Shown here piece by piece: positions 6,966 through 13,795 of a stretch of 14,626 bases of DNA. The notes below the pieces were generated by a model. That model did not search any database. It was not told the DNA's origin and worked only from the letters and a program-made list of their open reading frames with translations. A program made the position numbers and the translations under genes. The DNA is taken from assembly GCA_964553405.1 (NCBI GenBank), contig CAZKLS010000071.1, forward strand, positions 1 through 14,626, given 5' to 3'. Source of the DNA: DATIRA01 sp964553405. Its GTDB lineage: Bacteria; Pseudomonadota; Gammaproteobacteria; Steroidobacterales; Steroidobacteraceae. The stretch's first letter is position 1. Each line of letters opens with the position of its first letter.

Positions 6966-6980
6966 GTCGGGTGGCAGGCC

Positions 6981-8159
6981 TCAGAGCAGGTGACTGAAAT
7001 CGCGCGCAGCGAATCCGCGCAGGGGGGCATCGTAGCCGCGCGTGAAGCCCATGACCTTGAACCGCTCCCCCATTTCGCCAGGAAGCGTCAGCAGCCGGGC
7101 CTGCCGGGCCAGCGCGAGCCTCGCGGGGAGCTGCGCATCCCCGCCCTCGGCCACGAGCCGCGCGATGTCGTTCGCTATCAGGAAGTGGGCCTGCGTCGTG
7201 TAGCCGGCGAGCTCGAACCCGGACGCGGTCGCCGCCTCGGCCACGGCCGTGAAGTCCACCCACGCCGTGATGTCCTGCAGTCCCGGCACCAGGAACGGGT
7301 CCTCGTGCGCTCGATGACGGTAGTGGCACAGCATCGTGCCGCAGCGCCGCTCTTCTGCGTAAAACTCGCGCCGCGGCAGACCGTAGTCGATGAACAGCAG
7401 CACGCCCGCCGCGACCGCCTCGCCCAGCGCGGCCAGCCACGACGGCAGGCGCAGGTTCAGCTCGGAGACATAGCCTTCGGGAAAGGCCTCGCCGCGCTGC
7501 CGCTCGATGCGGCGGACCGCGCTCTCGAGCGCCGCGGTCGCGGGCCGGCCGGCCCAGTCCAGGCGGGAGTCCCGCCAGGTCGCGCCGAGCCGGTGCAGCG
7601 CGCCACCCCGGACAGCGAAGCGCTCGAAGGGCAGCGCGTCGAGGACCTCGTTGGCGAGGACCGTGCCGGCGAAACCCTGCGGCAGCCGCTCGAGCCAGGT
7701 GACCCGGTCGGCGAGATCCGGGACTCGCGCCTCGAGCGAGCGCCGCTGCCGTTCGCGGAGTTCGGCGCTGACCTCGAGAATCAGGTAGCGCTCGGGCAGG
7801 GATCCCAGGTGCTCGAGCTCGCGCAGCAGCACGGCGGCCAGCGCTCCCGATCCGGCACCGAGTTCCAGGATCGCGCCCGCGCCGAGGCGCTGGTGCACCT
7901 CCGCGCACTGCAGCGCCAGGCAACGGCTGAAGAGCGGCGCCGCCTCCGGTGCCGTGATGAAGTCACCGTCCGGCCCGAACTTGCGCGCGCCGGCGCTGTA
8001 ATAGCCGAGGCCGGGCGCGTACAGCACGAGGTCCAGGTAGCTCGGGAAATCCAGGAACCCGCCCGCGCCCTCGATCGCGGCGCGAACCCGTTCGAGCACC
8101 CGCGCCGAATGCGCGCGTGCATCGGGCCCGGGCTCCGGCAGATCATCTTCGGCGTTCAC
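6981..8159 (-). CDS. MidA/NDUFAF7-type SAM-dependent methyltransferase
   Basis: Class I methyltransferase of the PF02636 family. The mitochondrial homologue NDUFAF7/MidA dimethylates an arginine of complex I subunit NDUFS2; the bacterial substrate is not established. Of 392 residues, family blocks seen are GYYSAGARKFGPDGDFITAPE (52-72), the SAM-binding ELGAGSG (99-105), NEVLDALPFERF (170-181), LLFIDYG near 265-275, and a C-terminal KVMGFTRGYD. The start codon is GTG at 8159; no in-frame ATG is close by, and only a weak G-rich sequence precedes it. It lies upstream of uppP in the same transcription unit and diverges from the pteridine reductase gene across 89 bp. It is interesting that an NDUFA9-like gene, also a complex I relative, lies a few kilobases away; this may be chance. 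Confidence 0.9.
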   Translation of the reverse strand: MNAEDDLPEPGPDARAHSARVLERVRAAIEGAGGFLDFPSYLDLVLYAPGLGYYSAGARKFGPDGDFITAPEAAPLFSRCLALQCAEVHQRLGAGAILELGAGSGALAAVLLRELEHLGSLPERYLILEVSAELRERQRRSLEARVPDLADRVTWLERLPQGFAGTVLANEVLDALPFERFAVRGGALHRLGATWRDSRLDWAGRPATAALESAVRRIERQRGEAFPEGYVSELNLRLPSWLAALGEAVAAGVLLFIDYGLPRREFYAEERRCGTMLCHYRHRAHEDPFLVPGLQDITAWVDFTAVAEAATASGFELAGYTTQAHFLIANDIARLVAEGGDAQLPARLALARQARLLTLPGEMGERFKVMGFTRGYDAPLRGFAARDFSHLL

Positions 8160-8177
8160 GCCGCGCCGCCCGGGGCT

Positions 8178-8206
8178 GCGACACTCGGTGCCGGTTGCGG
8201 TATCGT
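8178..8206 (+). promoter_or_regulatory. Weak sigma-70-like promoter before the pteridine reductase gene
   Basis: GCGACA (8178-8183), a 17-bp spacer and TATCGT (8201-8206), four of six matches in each hexamer. It lies in the 89-bp gap between the divergent methyltransferase and reductase genes. Initiation would be near 8213, leaving about 36 nt of leader. With such matches in GC-rich DNA this is tentative. Confidence 0.25.
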
Positions 8207-8248
8207 CGCCCGGCAGCAGGGAACGGCCGAAGGCGGGGCGTTGCGAAC

Positions 8249-9001
8249 ATGCAGGACGTGCGGGACAGGTCGATGGACGGGCGCTGCGTGCTGGTCACCG
8301 GCGGCGCGAAGCGCCTCGGCGCGGCGATCGTGCGCGAGCTGCACTCGGCCGGCGCCAGCGTCGTCGTGCACTACCGCAGCTCCGCGGCCGAAGCCGAGGC
8401 GCTGGTCGGCGAGTTGTGCCGGCTGCGGGCCGGCTCCGCGCTCGCGCTGGGGGCCGATCTCGGCGATCTCGAGCGCTTGCCGTGGCTGGTCGACTCGGCA
8501 CTCGAGCGATATGGCCGGCTCGACGTGCTGGTCAACAACGCCTCGAGCTTCTATCCGACACCAGTCGGGTCGATCACGCCGGAGCAGTGGGACGAGCTGA
8601 TGGGCAGCAACCTGAAGGCCCCGCTGTTCCTCTCCCAGGCGGCGGCGCCGGCACTGCGTGTAGCGGCGGGCTGCATCATCAACATGGTGGACATTCATGG
8701 CCAGCGGCCCCTGAGGAACCACCCGGTTTACTGCGCGGCGAAGGCCGGGCTCATCATGCTGACCCGCTCGCTGGCCCGCGAGCTCGCGCCCGAGGTACGG
8801 GTGAACGGCATCGCGCCGGGACCCGTGCTCTGGCCGAAAGGAGGCATGGACGAGCCGCTGCAGCGGGAAATCATCGGCAAGACCGCGCTGAAGCGCCCGG
8901 GCTCGCCGCGCGACGTCGCGCGGACCGCGCTGTTCCTCGCCAGCGATGCACCGTACGTGACGGGCCAGGTGATCGCCGTGGATGGCGGCCGCAGCATCTG
9001 A
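8249..9001 (+). CDS. folM: PTR1-like pteridine reductase (short-chain dehydrogenase)
   Basis: NADPH-dependent SDR expected to reduce dihydropterins and possibly dihydrofolate, part of the folate/tetrahydromonapterin route. The 250 residues carry TGGAKRLG (17-24) and VNNASSFYPTP (95-105), both closely resembling Leishmania pteridine reductase PTR1. The catalytic set is D148-(12)-Y161-(3)-K165, with the same Asp-to-Tyr spacing as PTR1 D181/Y194; INMVD and VDGGRSI also fit. TGGAKRLG replaces the usual TGxxxGxG, as in PTR1-type enzymes that bind NADPH through an Arg. The ATG at 8249 follows a GGCGGGG about 11 nt upstream; an ATG at 8273 is the alternative. The frame is open upstream to 8117, but that extension overlaps the methyltransferase start. 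It is convergent with folK, next to folB. The symbol is by function; E. coli FolM is more divergent. Confidence 0.88.
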   Translation: MQDVRDRSMDGRCVLVTGGAKRLGAAIVRELHSAGASVVVHYRSSAAEAEALVGELCRLRAGSALALGADLGDLERLPWLVDSALERYGRLDVLVNNASSFYPTPVGSITPEQWDELMGSNLKAPLFLSQAAAPALRVAAGCIINMVDIHGQRPLRNHPVYCAAKAGLIMLTRSLARELAPEVRVNGIAPGPVLWPKGGMDEPLQREIIGKTALKRPGSPRDVARTALFLASDAPYVTGQVIAVDGGRSI

Positions 9002-9036
9002 GACCGTACCGGCGCACCCGGCCCCGGGCCGCCAGC

Positions 9037-9546
9037 TCAAGTCGAAGCACCGCTACCCGGCCAGCCGAGATCGACCGGCTGCATCGGGTGGGCTGCGCGA
9101 TCGAAGGCGGCCCACAGCTCCGCGACCGGCACCCCCGCCGTCGGGTGACGCAGCCCGGGGGCGAGTTCGGCCAGCGGCCGCAGCATGTAGGCGCGCCGCA
9201 GCAGGTCCGGCCGCGGCAGCACCAGGCCGGGCTCGTCGCCGACCCGGTCCCCGTAGAGCAGGATGTCGAGGTCCATCGAACGCGGCGCCCACTTCGGGGC
9301 GTCACGCGTCCGTCCGCACAGCGACTCCACCTGCTGCAACCGGGCCTGGACCGCGCGAGGGTCGAGATCCGTGTCGAAACCGACCACCAGGTTGACGAAA
9401 TCCTCGCCCTCGAATCCGACCGCCCGGTTCCGGTAGGCGGGCGAGCATCGAAGCCCGGGGAACGCCGTCGCGAGCGCGTCGAGGGCGATGCGAAGATTGC
9501 GGACCGGATCGACGTTGCTGCCGGCCGCGACGTAGACGCTGGTCAA
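9037..9546 (-). CDS. folK: 2-amino-4-hydroxy-6-hydroxymethyldihydropteridine diphosphokinase
   Basis: Transfers pyrophosphate from ATP to 6-hydroxymethyl-7,8-dihydropterin, the step before dihydropteroate synthase. The product is 169 residues: MTSVYVAAGSNVDP at the N-terminus, the RDAPKWAPRSMDLDILLYG block at 81-99 with the two magnesium-binding Asp92 and Asp94, and LPRPDLLRRAYMLRPLAEL at 110-128. All are diagnostic of HPPK. The frame is open far upstream within folB, but homology fixes the start at the TTG at 9546. That TTG overlaps the folB stop (TTGA), implying translational coupling. It is the last gene of tsaD-folB-folK. Only 35 bp separate its stop from the convergent reductase stop; that gap holds a GC-rich dyad without a T-tract. 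Confidence 0.93.
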   Translation of the reverse strand: MTSVYVAAGSNVDPVRNLRIALDALATAFPGLRCSPAYRNRAVGFEGEDFVNLVVGFDTDLDPRAVQARLQQVESLCGRTRDAPKWAPRSMDLDILLYGDRVGDEPGLVLPRPDLLRRAYMLRPLAELAPGLRHPTAGVPVAELWAAFDRAAHPMQPVDLGWPGSGAST

Positions 9547-9923
9547 ACGGCGCCCTCGGCGGACGGGTAGTCCTCCCGGCGCCGCTCGATCTGTATGCCG
9601 ACGTCGCGCGATCCGCGGATGGCGCCCTGCTTGTTGAGTCGCACCCGCACCCGGGCGACGTCGAATTCCGTGACGATCACGCGCGCGATCCCCTCGGTCA
9701 GCGTCTCGACCAGCTGGAACTCCGAGTCCCCGACGAACTGCAGGATCCGCTTCGCGACGCGTTTGTAGTCGAGCGTATCCTCGATCGAGTCGGTCGCGGC
9801 TGCGCGGCGGATGTCGGCCGCCATCTCCAGGTCGATCACGACCTTCTGCTTGACGCGGCGCTCCCACTCCCAGATGCCGATGATGCAGTCGGTCGTCAGG
9901 CCCGACAGGAAAATCGTGTCCAT
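9543..9923 (-). CDS. folB: Dihydroneopterin aldolase
   Basis: Cleaves 7,8-dihydroneopterin to 6-hydroxymethyl-7,8-dihydropterin, the substrate of the FolK encoded next. At 126 residues the size is standard. It aligns with E. coli FolB from the first residues (MDTIFLSGLTTDCIIGIWEWE), with conserved Glu21, the LVETL pterin-binding segment (Glu73) and Lys98 in RLNKQGAIRG, the usual catalytic lysine. Cytoplasmic. It starts 13 bp after the tsaD stop and runs into folK through a TTGA overlap, so the three genes are likely one transcript. A GGGA about 8 nt upstream may serve as ribosome-binding site. Confidence 0.95.
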   Translation of the reverse strand: MDTIFLSGLTTDCIIGIWEWERRVKQKVVIDLEMAADIRRAAATDSIEDTLDYKRVAKRILQFVGDSEFQLVETLTEGIARVIVTEFDVARVRVRLNKQGAIRGSRDVGIQIERRREDYPSAEGAV

Positions 9924-9936
9924 GGCGGCGTCCCGC

Positions 9937-10974
9937 TCAGGCGCCCGCGGACGCCGCGGGAGGCACCAGCTCGGTCATCGGCCAGCGGGCGCGGGCGCGG
10001 ATCGAGAGTTCGTCACGCTCGCCGCCGGAGAGGCGCAGGTAGCCGAGCAGTGCAATCATCGCGGCGTTGTCCGTGCAGAATTCGCTGCGAGGGTATACCA
10101 CACGCACGCCGAGCCGCTCGCCCAGGGCCAGCATTCGCGTTCGCAGCCGGCGGTTGGCACCGACGCCGCCGGCGACGACCAGCGTCGTGGTCCCGGTCGC
10201 CTCGATCGCGCGCTCGGCCTTGATCAGCAGCGTATCCACGACGGCTTCCTCGAACTCCAGGGCGGCGTCTGCCCGGGTCTCGGGATCGAGATCCCGCCCC
10301 TTGAGCGCCACGACCACCGCCGTCTTCAGGCCGCTGAAGCTGAAGTCGAGGCCCGGACGCTCGGTAAGCGGTCGCGGGAACCGGAACCGGCCGGGCCGTC
10401 CCTGCTCGGCCAGCGCGGCGAGGCGCGGGCCGCCGGGGTAACCGAGCCCGAGCAGCTTGGCTGTCTTGTCGAACGCCTCTCCGGCCGCATCATCGAGTGA
10501 GCTGCCCAGGATCTCGTAGCGGCCGAGGCCCTCGACGCGGGCCAGCAGCGTGTGCCCCCCGGAGACCAGCAGCGCCACGAACGGGAATTGCGGCGGGTCG
10601 TCCTCGAGCAGCGGCGCCAGCAGGTGGCCCTCCATGTGGTGTACGCCCACGCAGGGCACGCCCCAGGCATAGGCGAGCGAACGGGCGACCGAGGCGCCCA
10701 CCAGCAACGCGCCCACGAGGCCCGGGCCGCTCGTGTAGGCCACGCCGGCGACGCGGTGCCGGGCGTCCCCGGCCCCGAGGACCCGCTCGAGCAGCGGGGC
10801 GAGCTTGCGGAGGTGGTCCCGCGACGCCAGCTCCGGCACGACCCCGCCATAGCCGGCGTGCAGCGCGACCTGGCTGTAAACCTCGTGCGCCAGCAGGCCC
10901 GCCCCGCCCGGGCCACCCTCGTACACCGCCGCGGCCGTCTCGTCGCAGGAGGTTTCGAGGCCGAGTACCTTCAT
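9937..10974 (-). CDS. tsaD: tRNA N6-adenosine threonylcarbamoyltransferase
   Basis: Kae1/TsaD family enzyme that, with TsaB and TsaE, transfers threonylcarbamoyl to A37 of ANN-decoding tRNAs (t6A). The 345 residues begin MKVLGLETSCDETAAAV, and HMEGH supplies metal ligands H113 and H117. VSGGHTLL (138-145), FSFSGLKTAV (211-220), VAGGVGANRRLR (267-278) and TDNAAMIALLG (301-311, metal-binding Asp302) follow. The frame is open 22 codons further upstream, but homology fixes the ATG at 10974; the extension would cross the rpsU promoter. It is divergent from rpsU, the conserved gammaproteobacterial arrangement, and heads tsaD-folB-folK. No clear promoter of its own is visible; a GGA lies about 12 nt before the ATG. 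Confidence 0.97.
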   Translation of the reverse strand: MKVLGLETSCDETAAAVYEGGPGGAGLLAHEVYSQVALHAGYGGVVPELASRDHLRKLAPLLERVLGAGDARHRVAGVAYTSGPGLVGALLVGASVARSLAYAWGVPCVGVHHMEGHLLAPLLEDDPPQFPFVALLVSGGHTLLARVEGLGRYEILGSSLDDAAGEAFDKTAKLLGLGYPGGPRLAALAEQGRPGRFRFPRPLTERPGLDFSFSGLKTAVVVALKGRDLDPETRADAALEFEEAVVDTLLIKAERAIEATGTTTLVVAGGVGANRRLRTRMLALGERLGVRVVYPRSEFCTDNAAMIALLGYLRLSGGERDELSIRARARWPMTELVPPAASAGA

Positions 10975-10977
10975 CTT

Positions 10978-11006
10978 TTGCAATTCCACATCCCGATCCG
11001 TAGAAT
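10978..11006 (+). promoter_or_regulatory. Sigma-70 promoter of the rpsU-yqeY-dnaG-rpoD operon
   Basis: TTGCAA (10978-10983), a 17-bp spacer and TAGAAT (11001-11006): four of six and five of six matches at ideal spacing. Initiation near 11013 would leave a leader of about 70 nt before rpsU. The local AT content is higher than in the surroundings. The -35 lies only a few bases upstream of the divergent tsaD ATG, so both genes share this short control region. Confidence 0.7.
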
Positions 11007-11019
11007 TTCGGATCTTTTT
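10995..11019 (+). repeat. Inverted repeat over the rpsU -10 box followed by a T-run
   Basis: GATCCG (10995-11000) and CGGATC (11009-11014) form a 6-bp dyad with an 8-bp loop that contains the -10 hexamer; TTTTT follows at 11015-11019. In shape it is a short intrinsic terminator for plus-strand transcripts, but no plus-strand gene precedes it. An operator overlapping the -10, or a block to antisense transcription through tsaD, is more plausible. Confidence 0.4.
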
Positions 11020-11083
11020 CCCGGTCAGCTCCGGCGGCAACCCGCCCGGACTGCCCTGCCACGATCAATCCGACGAGGTTTCG

Positions 11084-11302
11084 ATGCCCAGCGTTCGCGT
11101 TCGAGAGAACGAATATTTCGATGCCGCACTGCGCCGCTTCAAGCGCGCCTGCGAGAAAGCCGGCGTACTCACGGAGCTTCGGCGCCGCGAATTCTACGAG
11201 AAGCCCACCCAGGAGCGGAAACGCAAGAAGGCGGCCGCCGTCAAGCGGCACCAGAAGCGCAGCAACCGCGACTTCTCCGCGCCCCGGGCGCGCAGCTACT
11301 GA
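11084..11302 (+). CDS. rpsU: 30S ribosomal protein S21
   Basis: Small-subunit protein bS21, involved in translation initiation near the anti-Shine-Dalgarno end of 16S rRNA. The 72-residue product matches the family: PSVRVRENEYFDAALRRFKRACEKAG at the N-terminus, then RRREFYEKPTQERKRKKAAAVKRHQKR, ending RSY. The start is clear: GAGG (11075-11078) lies 5 nt before the ATG. First gene of the macromolecular-synthesis operon, with a good promoter 78-106 bp upstream; yqeY begins 12 bp after its stop. It is the only gene of this operon in the window with an ATG start. Confidence 0.98.
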   Translation: MPSVRVRENEYFDAALRRFKRACEKAGVLTELRRREFYEKPTQERKRKKAAAVKRHQKRSNRDFSAPRARSY

Positions 11303-11314
11303 GCCGGAGTCCCC

Positions 11315-11761
11315 TTGACGCTCAAGGAGCGTATCAACGAGGACATGAAAGCCGCCATGCGGGCCTCCGACAAGGAGCGCCTCTCGACCATCCGCATGGC
11401 GCAGGCTGCGATCAAGCAGCGCGAGGTGGACGAACGAACCACGCTCGACGATGCGCAGGTGATCGCCGTCATCGAGAAGATGGTCAAGCAGCGCCGCGAG
11501 TCCATCGCCCAGTTCGAGCAGGGCGGGCGAGCCGACCTGGCGGCGAAGGAAGCCACCGAGATCGAACTGCTGCAGGGATACCTGCCGGCGCCGCTGTCTG
11601 AGACGGAGCTCGACGCGATCATCCGCGAGGCGATCACGGCCTCCGGGGCCAGCAGCATCAAGGACATGGGCAAGGTCATGGCGGCCGTTAAAGCGAAAGC
11701 CGCCGGACGGGCCGACATGGGCGCGGTCAGCGCGCGCATCAAGGCCAGCCTCGGCGCCTGA
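11315..11761 (+). CDS. yqeY: GatB/YqeY domain-containing protein
   Basis: Small all-helical protein of 148 residues related to the tRNA-binding tail domain of GatB (amidotransferase subunit). Its role is not established; tRNA-related activity is inferred from the domain. Seen: MTLKERINEDMKAAMRASDKERLSTIRM, the LQGYLPAPLSETEL segment (86-99) and SSIKDMGKVMAAVKAKAAGRADMGAVSA near the C-terminus, all characteristic. The start is TTG, with GGAG (11306-11309) 5 nt upstream; no in-frame ATG gives a full-length protein. The position between rpsU and dnaG is shared with Pseudomonas and other gammaproteobacteria, so not unusual. Confidence 0.93.
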   Translation: MTLKERINEDMKAAMRASDKERLSTIRMAQAAIKQREVDERTTLDDAQVIAVIEKMVKQRRESIAQFEQGGRADLAAKEATEIELLQGYLPAPLSETELDAIIREAITASGASSIKDMGKVMAAVKAKAAGRADMGAVSARIKASLGA

Positions 11762-11907
11762 GCCGGCGTCCCCGGGCAGCCCGCGACCTGCCCCGCCGGT
11801 TCCCCCGGGGCGCGATCTCCACGCCGCTCGATGGCGGCCCCGACCGCTTGCGGGCCCGCGGCGCCGACCCCACTATCCCCTATCCCCTATCCCCTATCCC
11901 CTGTCCA
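11762..11907 (+). other. 146-bp gap between yqeY and dnaG with a heptamer repeat
   Basis: GC-rich spacer. No convincing promoter, terminator or Shine-Dalgarno sequence is seen; its last part is a tandem heptamer repeat that abuts the dnaG start. The dnaG frame is open back to a TTG at 11848, which would translate the repeat, but homology does not support this. Confidence 0.6.
11873..11906 (+). repeat. Tandem heptamer repeat (CTATCCC)4 plus a degenerate copy before dnaG
   Basis: Four perfect copies of CTATCCC (11873-11900) and a fifth degenerate CTGTCC (11901-11906), ending one base before the dnaG GTG at 11908. The opposite strand reads GGGGATA repeatedly, with G-runs separated by three bases, fitting the classical intramolecular G-quadruplex pattern. 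The repeat occupies the place where a Shine-Dalgarno sequence would be. Copy-number change by strand slippage is plausible. Confidence 0.9.
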
Positions 11908-13725
11908 GTGGCCGGCCGCATTCCACAGCATTTCATCGACGAACTGATCGCGCGTACGGACATCGTCGAGCTGATCGGCAGCCGCGTGCAGCTGAAGCGC
12001 GCGGGCCGCGAATACAAGGCGTGCTGCCCGTTCCACGACGAGAAGACGCCGTCGTTCACCGTCAGCCCCGACAAGCAGTTCTTCCACTGCTTCGGCTGCG
12101 GCGCGCACGGGACGGCGCTCGGATTCGTGATGGAGTACGAGCATCTCGGCTTCGTCGAGGCGGTCGAGGATCTTGCCGCGAGGGCAGGCCTCGAGGTGCC
12201 CAGGGAAGGCGGGACGGGGGCTGCGCCACAACCCAACGACGAGTTGTACGCGACGCTGGAGCGCGCCTCGCTTCACTTCCGCCAGTGCCTGAACGACGAG
12301 CAGCGCGCCCGGGCCTACCTCGAGCGGCGCGGCATCGGGGCCGAGGCCGCACAGCGGTTCGGCATCGGCTATGCGCCGCCCGGCTGGGATGCGCTGCTGC
12401 GCCGGCTCGGCGGCTCGGCGGAAGAGCGCCAGGTGCTGCAGCGAGCCGGGCTGGTGGTCGAGCGCCAGGGCGACTCGAACCGCGCCCGGGAAGACGCCGG
12501 CTTCTACGACCGGTTTCGCGACCGCATCATGTTTCCGATCCGCGACGTGCGCGGCCGGGTCATCGGCTTCGGCGGTCGCGTGCTGGACGCCGGCGAGCCG
12601 AAGTACCTGAATTCGCCGGAAACCGAGCTGTTCCACAAGGGTCGGGAACTCTACGGACTGTTCGAATCCCGGCAGGCGACCCGCAAGCTCGAGCGCATCC
12701 TGGTCGTCGAGGGCTACATGGACGTCGTGAGCCTCCACCAGGCAGGCATCACCTATGCGGTCGCGACGCTTGGAACCGCGACGACGCCGGAGCACCTGCA
12801 GCGGGTCTTCCGCCTGGTCGGGGAAGTGGTGTTCTGCTTCGACGGCGACCGTGCCGGACGGGCGGCCGCCTGGCGCGCGCTGGAGAACTCGGTCAGCGAG
12901 CTCAAGCAGGGCCGCCAGGTTCGCTTCCTGTTCCTGCCCGAGGGAGAAGACCCCGACAGCCTGGTCCGCGCGGAAGGACGGGAGGCCTTCGAGGGCCGCA
13001 TCGCGCAGGCGATGCCGTTGTCGCGCTACCTGATCCAGGAGCTCGGCTCCCGCAGCGAAACCGGCAGCGTGGACGGCCGGGCGAAACTCATCGAGCTCGC
13101 GCGACCGCTGCTGGCACGCATCCCATCGGACGTCTACCGGGAGCTGCTCGTGTCGGAGCTGGCCGAAGTCGTCGGCCTGCCGGGACCGCGGCTGCTCGAG
13201 CTGCTGGGCACGGCGGGCAGCCCGGCGGATGCGGAGCGCCCCGCAGCGCCGCGACCGCTCCGTTCGCGGGCGTCCGCGGCGCCGTTCGGGCGCGGGAACC
13301 TCGTCCGCCAGGCGATCACGCTGCTGGTGCATTACCCGACGGCCGCCGGCGCGTTGCCCGAGATCCCGGCGATCGAGGCCATCGAGCGCCCGGGAACGGC
13401 GCTGCTGGCCGAGCTGTTGCACCAGCTGCGCGAGGACCCGGCACCGAGCACAGCGGCGCTGCTCGAGCGCTGGCGCGCCCGGCCGGAGTACGGACCGCTG
13501 TCGCGCCTCGCCTCGGCCGAATGCCTGGTCTCCGATCCCGAGGCCGCGGCCAGCGAACTCGGGTCGGCGATCGCGCGCCTGATCGAGGAGGAGCAACCGG
13601 CGCAGAGACTCGATTACCTGCTCGGCCGGGCCCGCGACAACTCGCTGACGGATGGGGAAAAGCAGGAACTTCGGAGCCTGCTGCAGGCGAAGGGCCAATC
13701 CGCCCATCCCAGGCCCGCGAAGTGA
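11908..13725 (+). CDS. dnaG: DNA primase
   Basis: Synthesises RNA primers at the replication fork, recruited by DnaB. The 605-residue product aligns with E. coli DnaG from MAGRIP onward. The CHC2 zinc-binding ligands are C40, H43, C61 and C64. The TOPRIM catalytic core follows with E268 (VVEGYMD) and the metal-binding D312 and D314 (FDGDRAGR). KYLNSPET (232-239) and LFHKGRELYGL (241-251) are conserved, and the C-terminal segment from about 450 is the DnaB-interacting domain. Start: GTG at 11908 by homology, with no Shine-Dalgarno because the heptamer repeat ends immediately before it. A 20-residue N-terminal extension from a TTG at 11848 is formally open but would encode the repeat. rpoD follows after 70 bp. 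Confidence 0.97.
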   Translation: MAGRIPQHFIDELIARTDIVELIGSRVQLKRAGREYKACCPFHDEKTPSFTVSPDKQFFHCFGCGAHGTALGFVMEYEHLGFVEAVEDLAARAGLEVPREGGTGAAPQPNDELYATLERASLHFRQCLNDEQRARAYLERRGIGAEAAQRFGIGYAPPGWDALLRRLGGSAEERQVLQRAGLVVERQGDSNRAREDAGFYDRFRDRIMFPIRDVRGRVIGFGGRVLDAGEPKYLNSPETELFHKGRELYGLFESRQATRKLERILVVEGYMDVVSLHQAGITYAVATLGTATTPEHLQRVFRLVGEVVFCFDGDRAGRAAAWRALENSVSELKQGRQVRFLFLPEGEDPDSLVRAEGREAFEGRIAQAMPLSRYLIQELGSRSETGSVDGRAKLIELARPLLARIPSDVYRELLVSELAEVVGLPGPRLLELLGTAGSPADAERPAAPRPLRSRASAAPFGRGNLVRQAITLLVHYPTAAGALPEIPAIEAIERPGTALLAELLHQLREDPAPSTAALLERWRARPEYGPLSRLASAECLVSDPEAAASELGSAIARLIEEEQPAQRLDYLLGRARDNSLTDGEKQELRSLLQAKGQSAHPRPAK

Positions 13726-13746
13726 CGGGGGCCGGTCGGCTGAAAA

Positions 13747-13755
13747 TGGTATACT
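13747..13755 (+). promoter_or_regulatory. Extended -10 promoter for rpoD
   Basis: TGGTATACT: -10 TATACT (13750-13755), five of six matches, with the extended TG one base upstream. No -35 is visible at 16-18 bp. It starts 22 bp after the dnaG stop, and initiation near 13762 would leave a pyrimidine-rich leader of about 34 nt before the TTG. It would allow rpoD expression apart from rpsU-dnaG, as internal promoters do in E. coli. Confidence 0.5.
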
Positions 13756-13795
13756 TCCGCTCTTTTTCGTACCCCTTTTCCCTGAGGCGCCCATC

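Noticed and set aside
6007..7923. Long open frames on both strands across cca, uppP and the MidA-like gene (also 6636-8600, plus)
   Set aside because: Alternative frames of genes whose conserved motifs are complete; GC bias removes stop codons.
9002..9036. GC-rich dyad between the pteridine reductase and folK as a bidirectional terminator
   Set aside because: The dyad (GGCCCCGGGCC-like) has no T-tract on either side; similar dyads arise by chance at this GC content.
11315..11761. yqeY between rpsU and dnaG as an unusual insertion
   Set aside because: This order is known in Pseudomonas and other gammaproteobacteria, so it is not novel.
11873..11906. CRISPR-like or telomere-like array
   Set aside because: The unit is only 7 bp with no spacers; it is a simple tandem repeat, and nothing else suggests a chromosome end.
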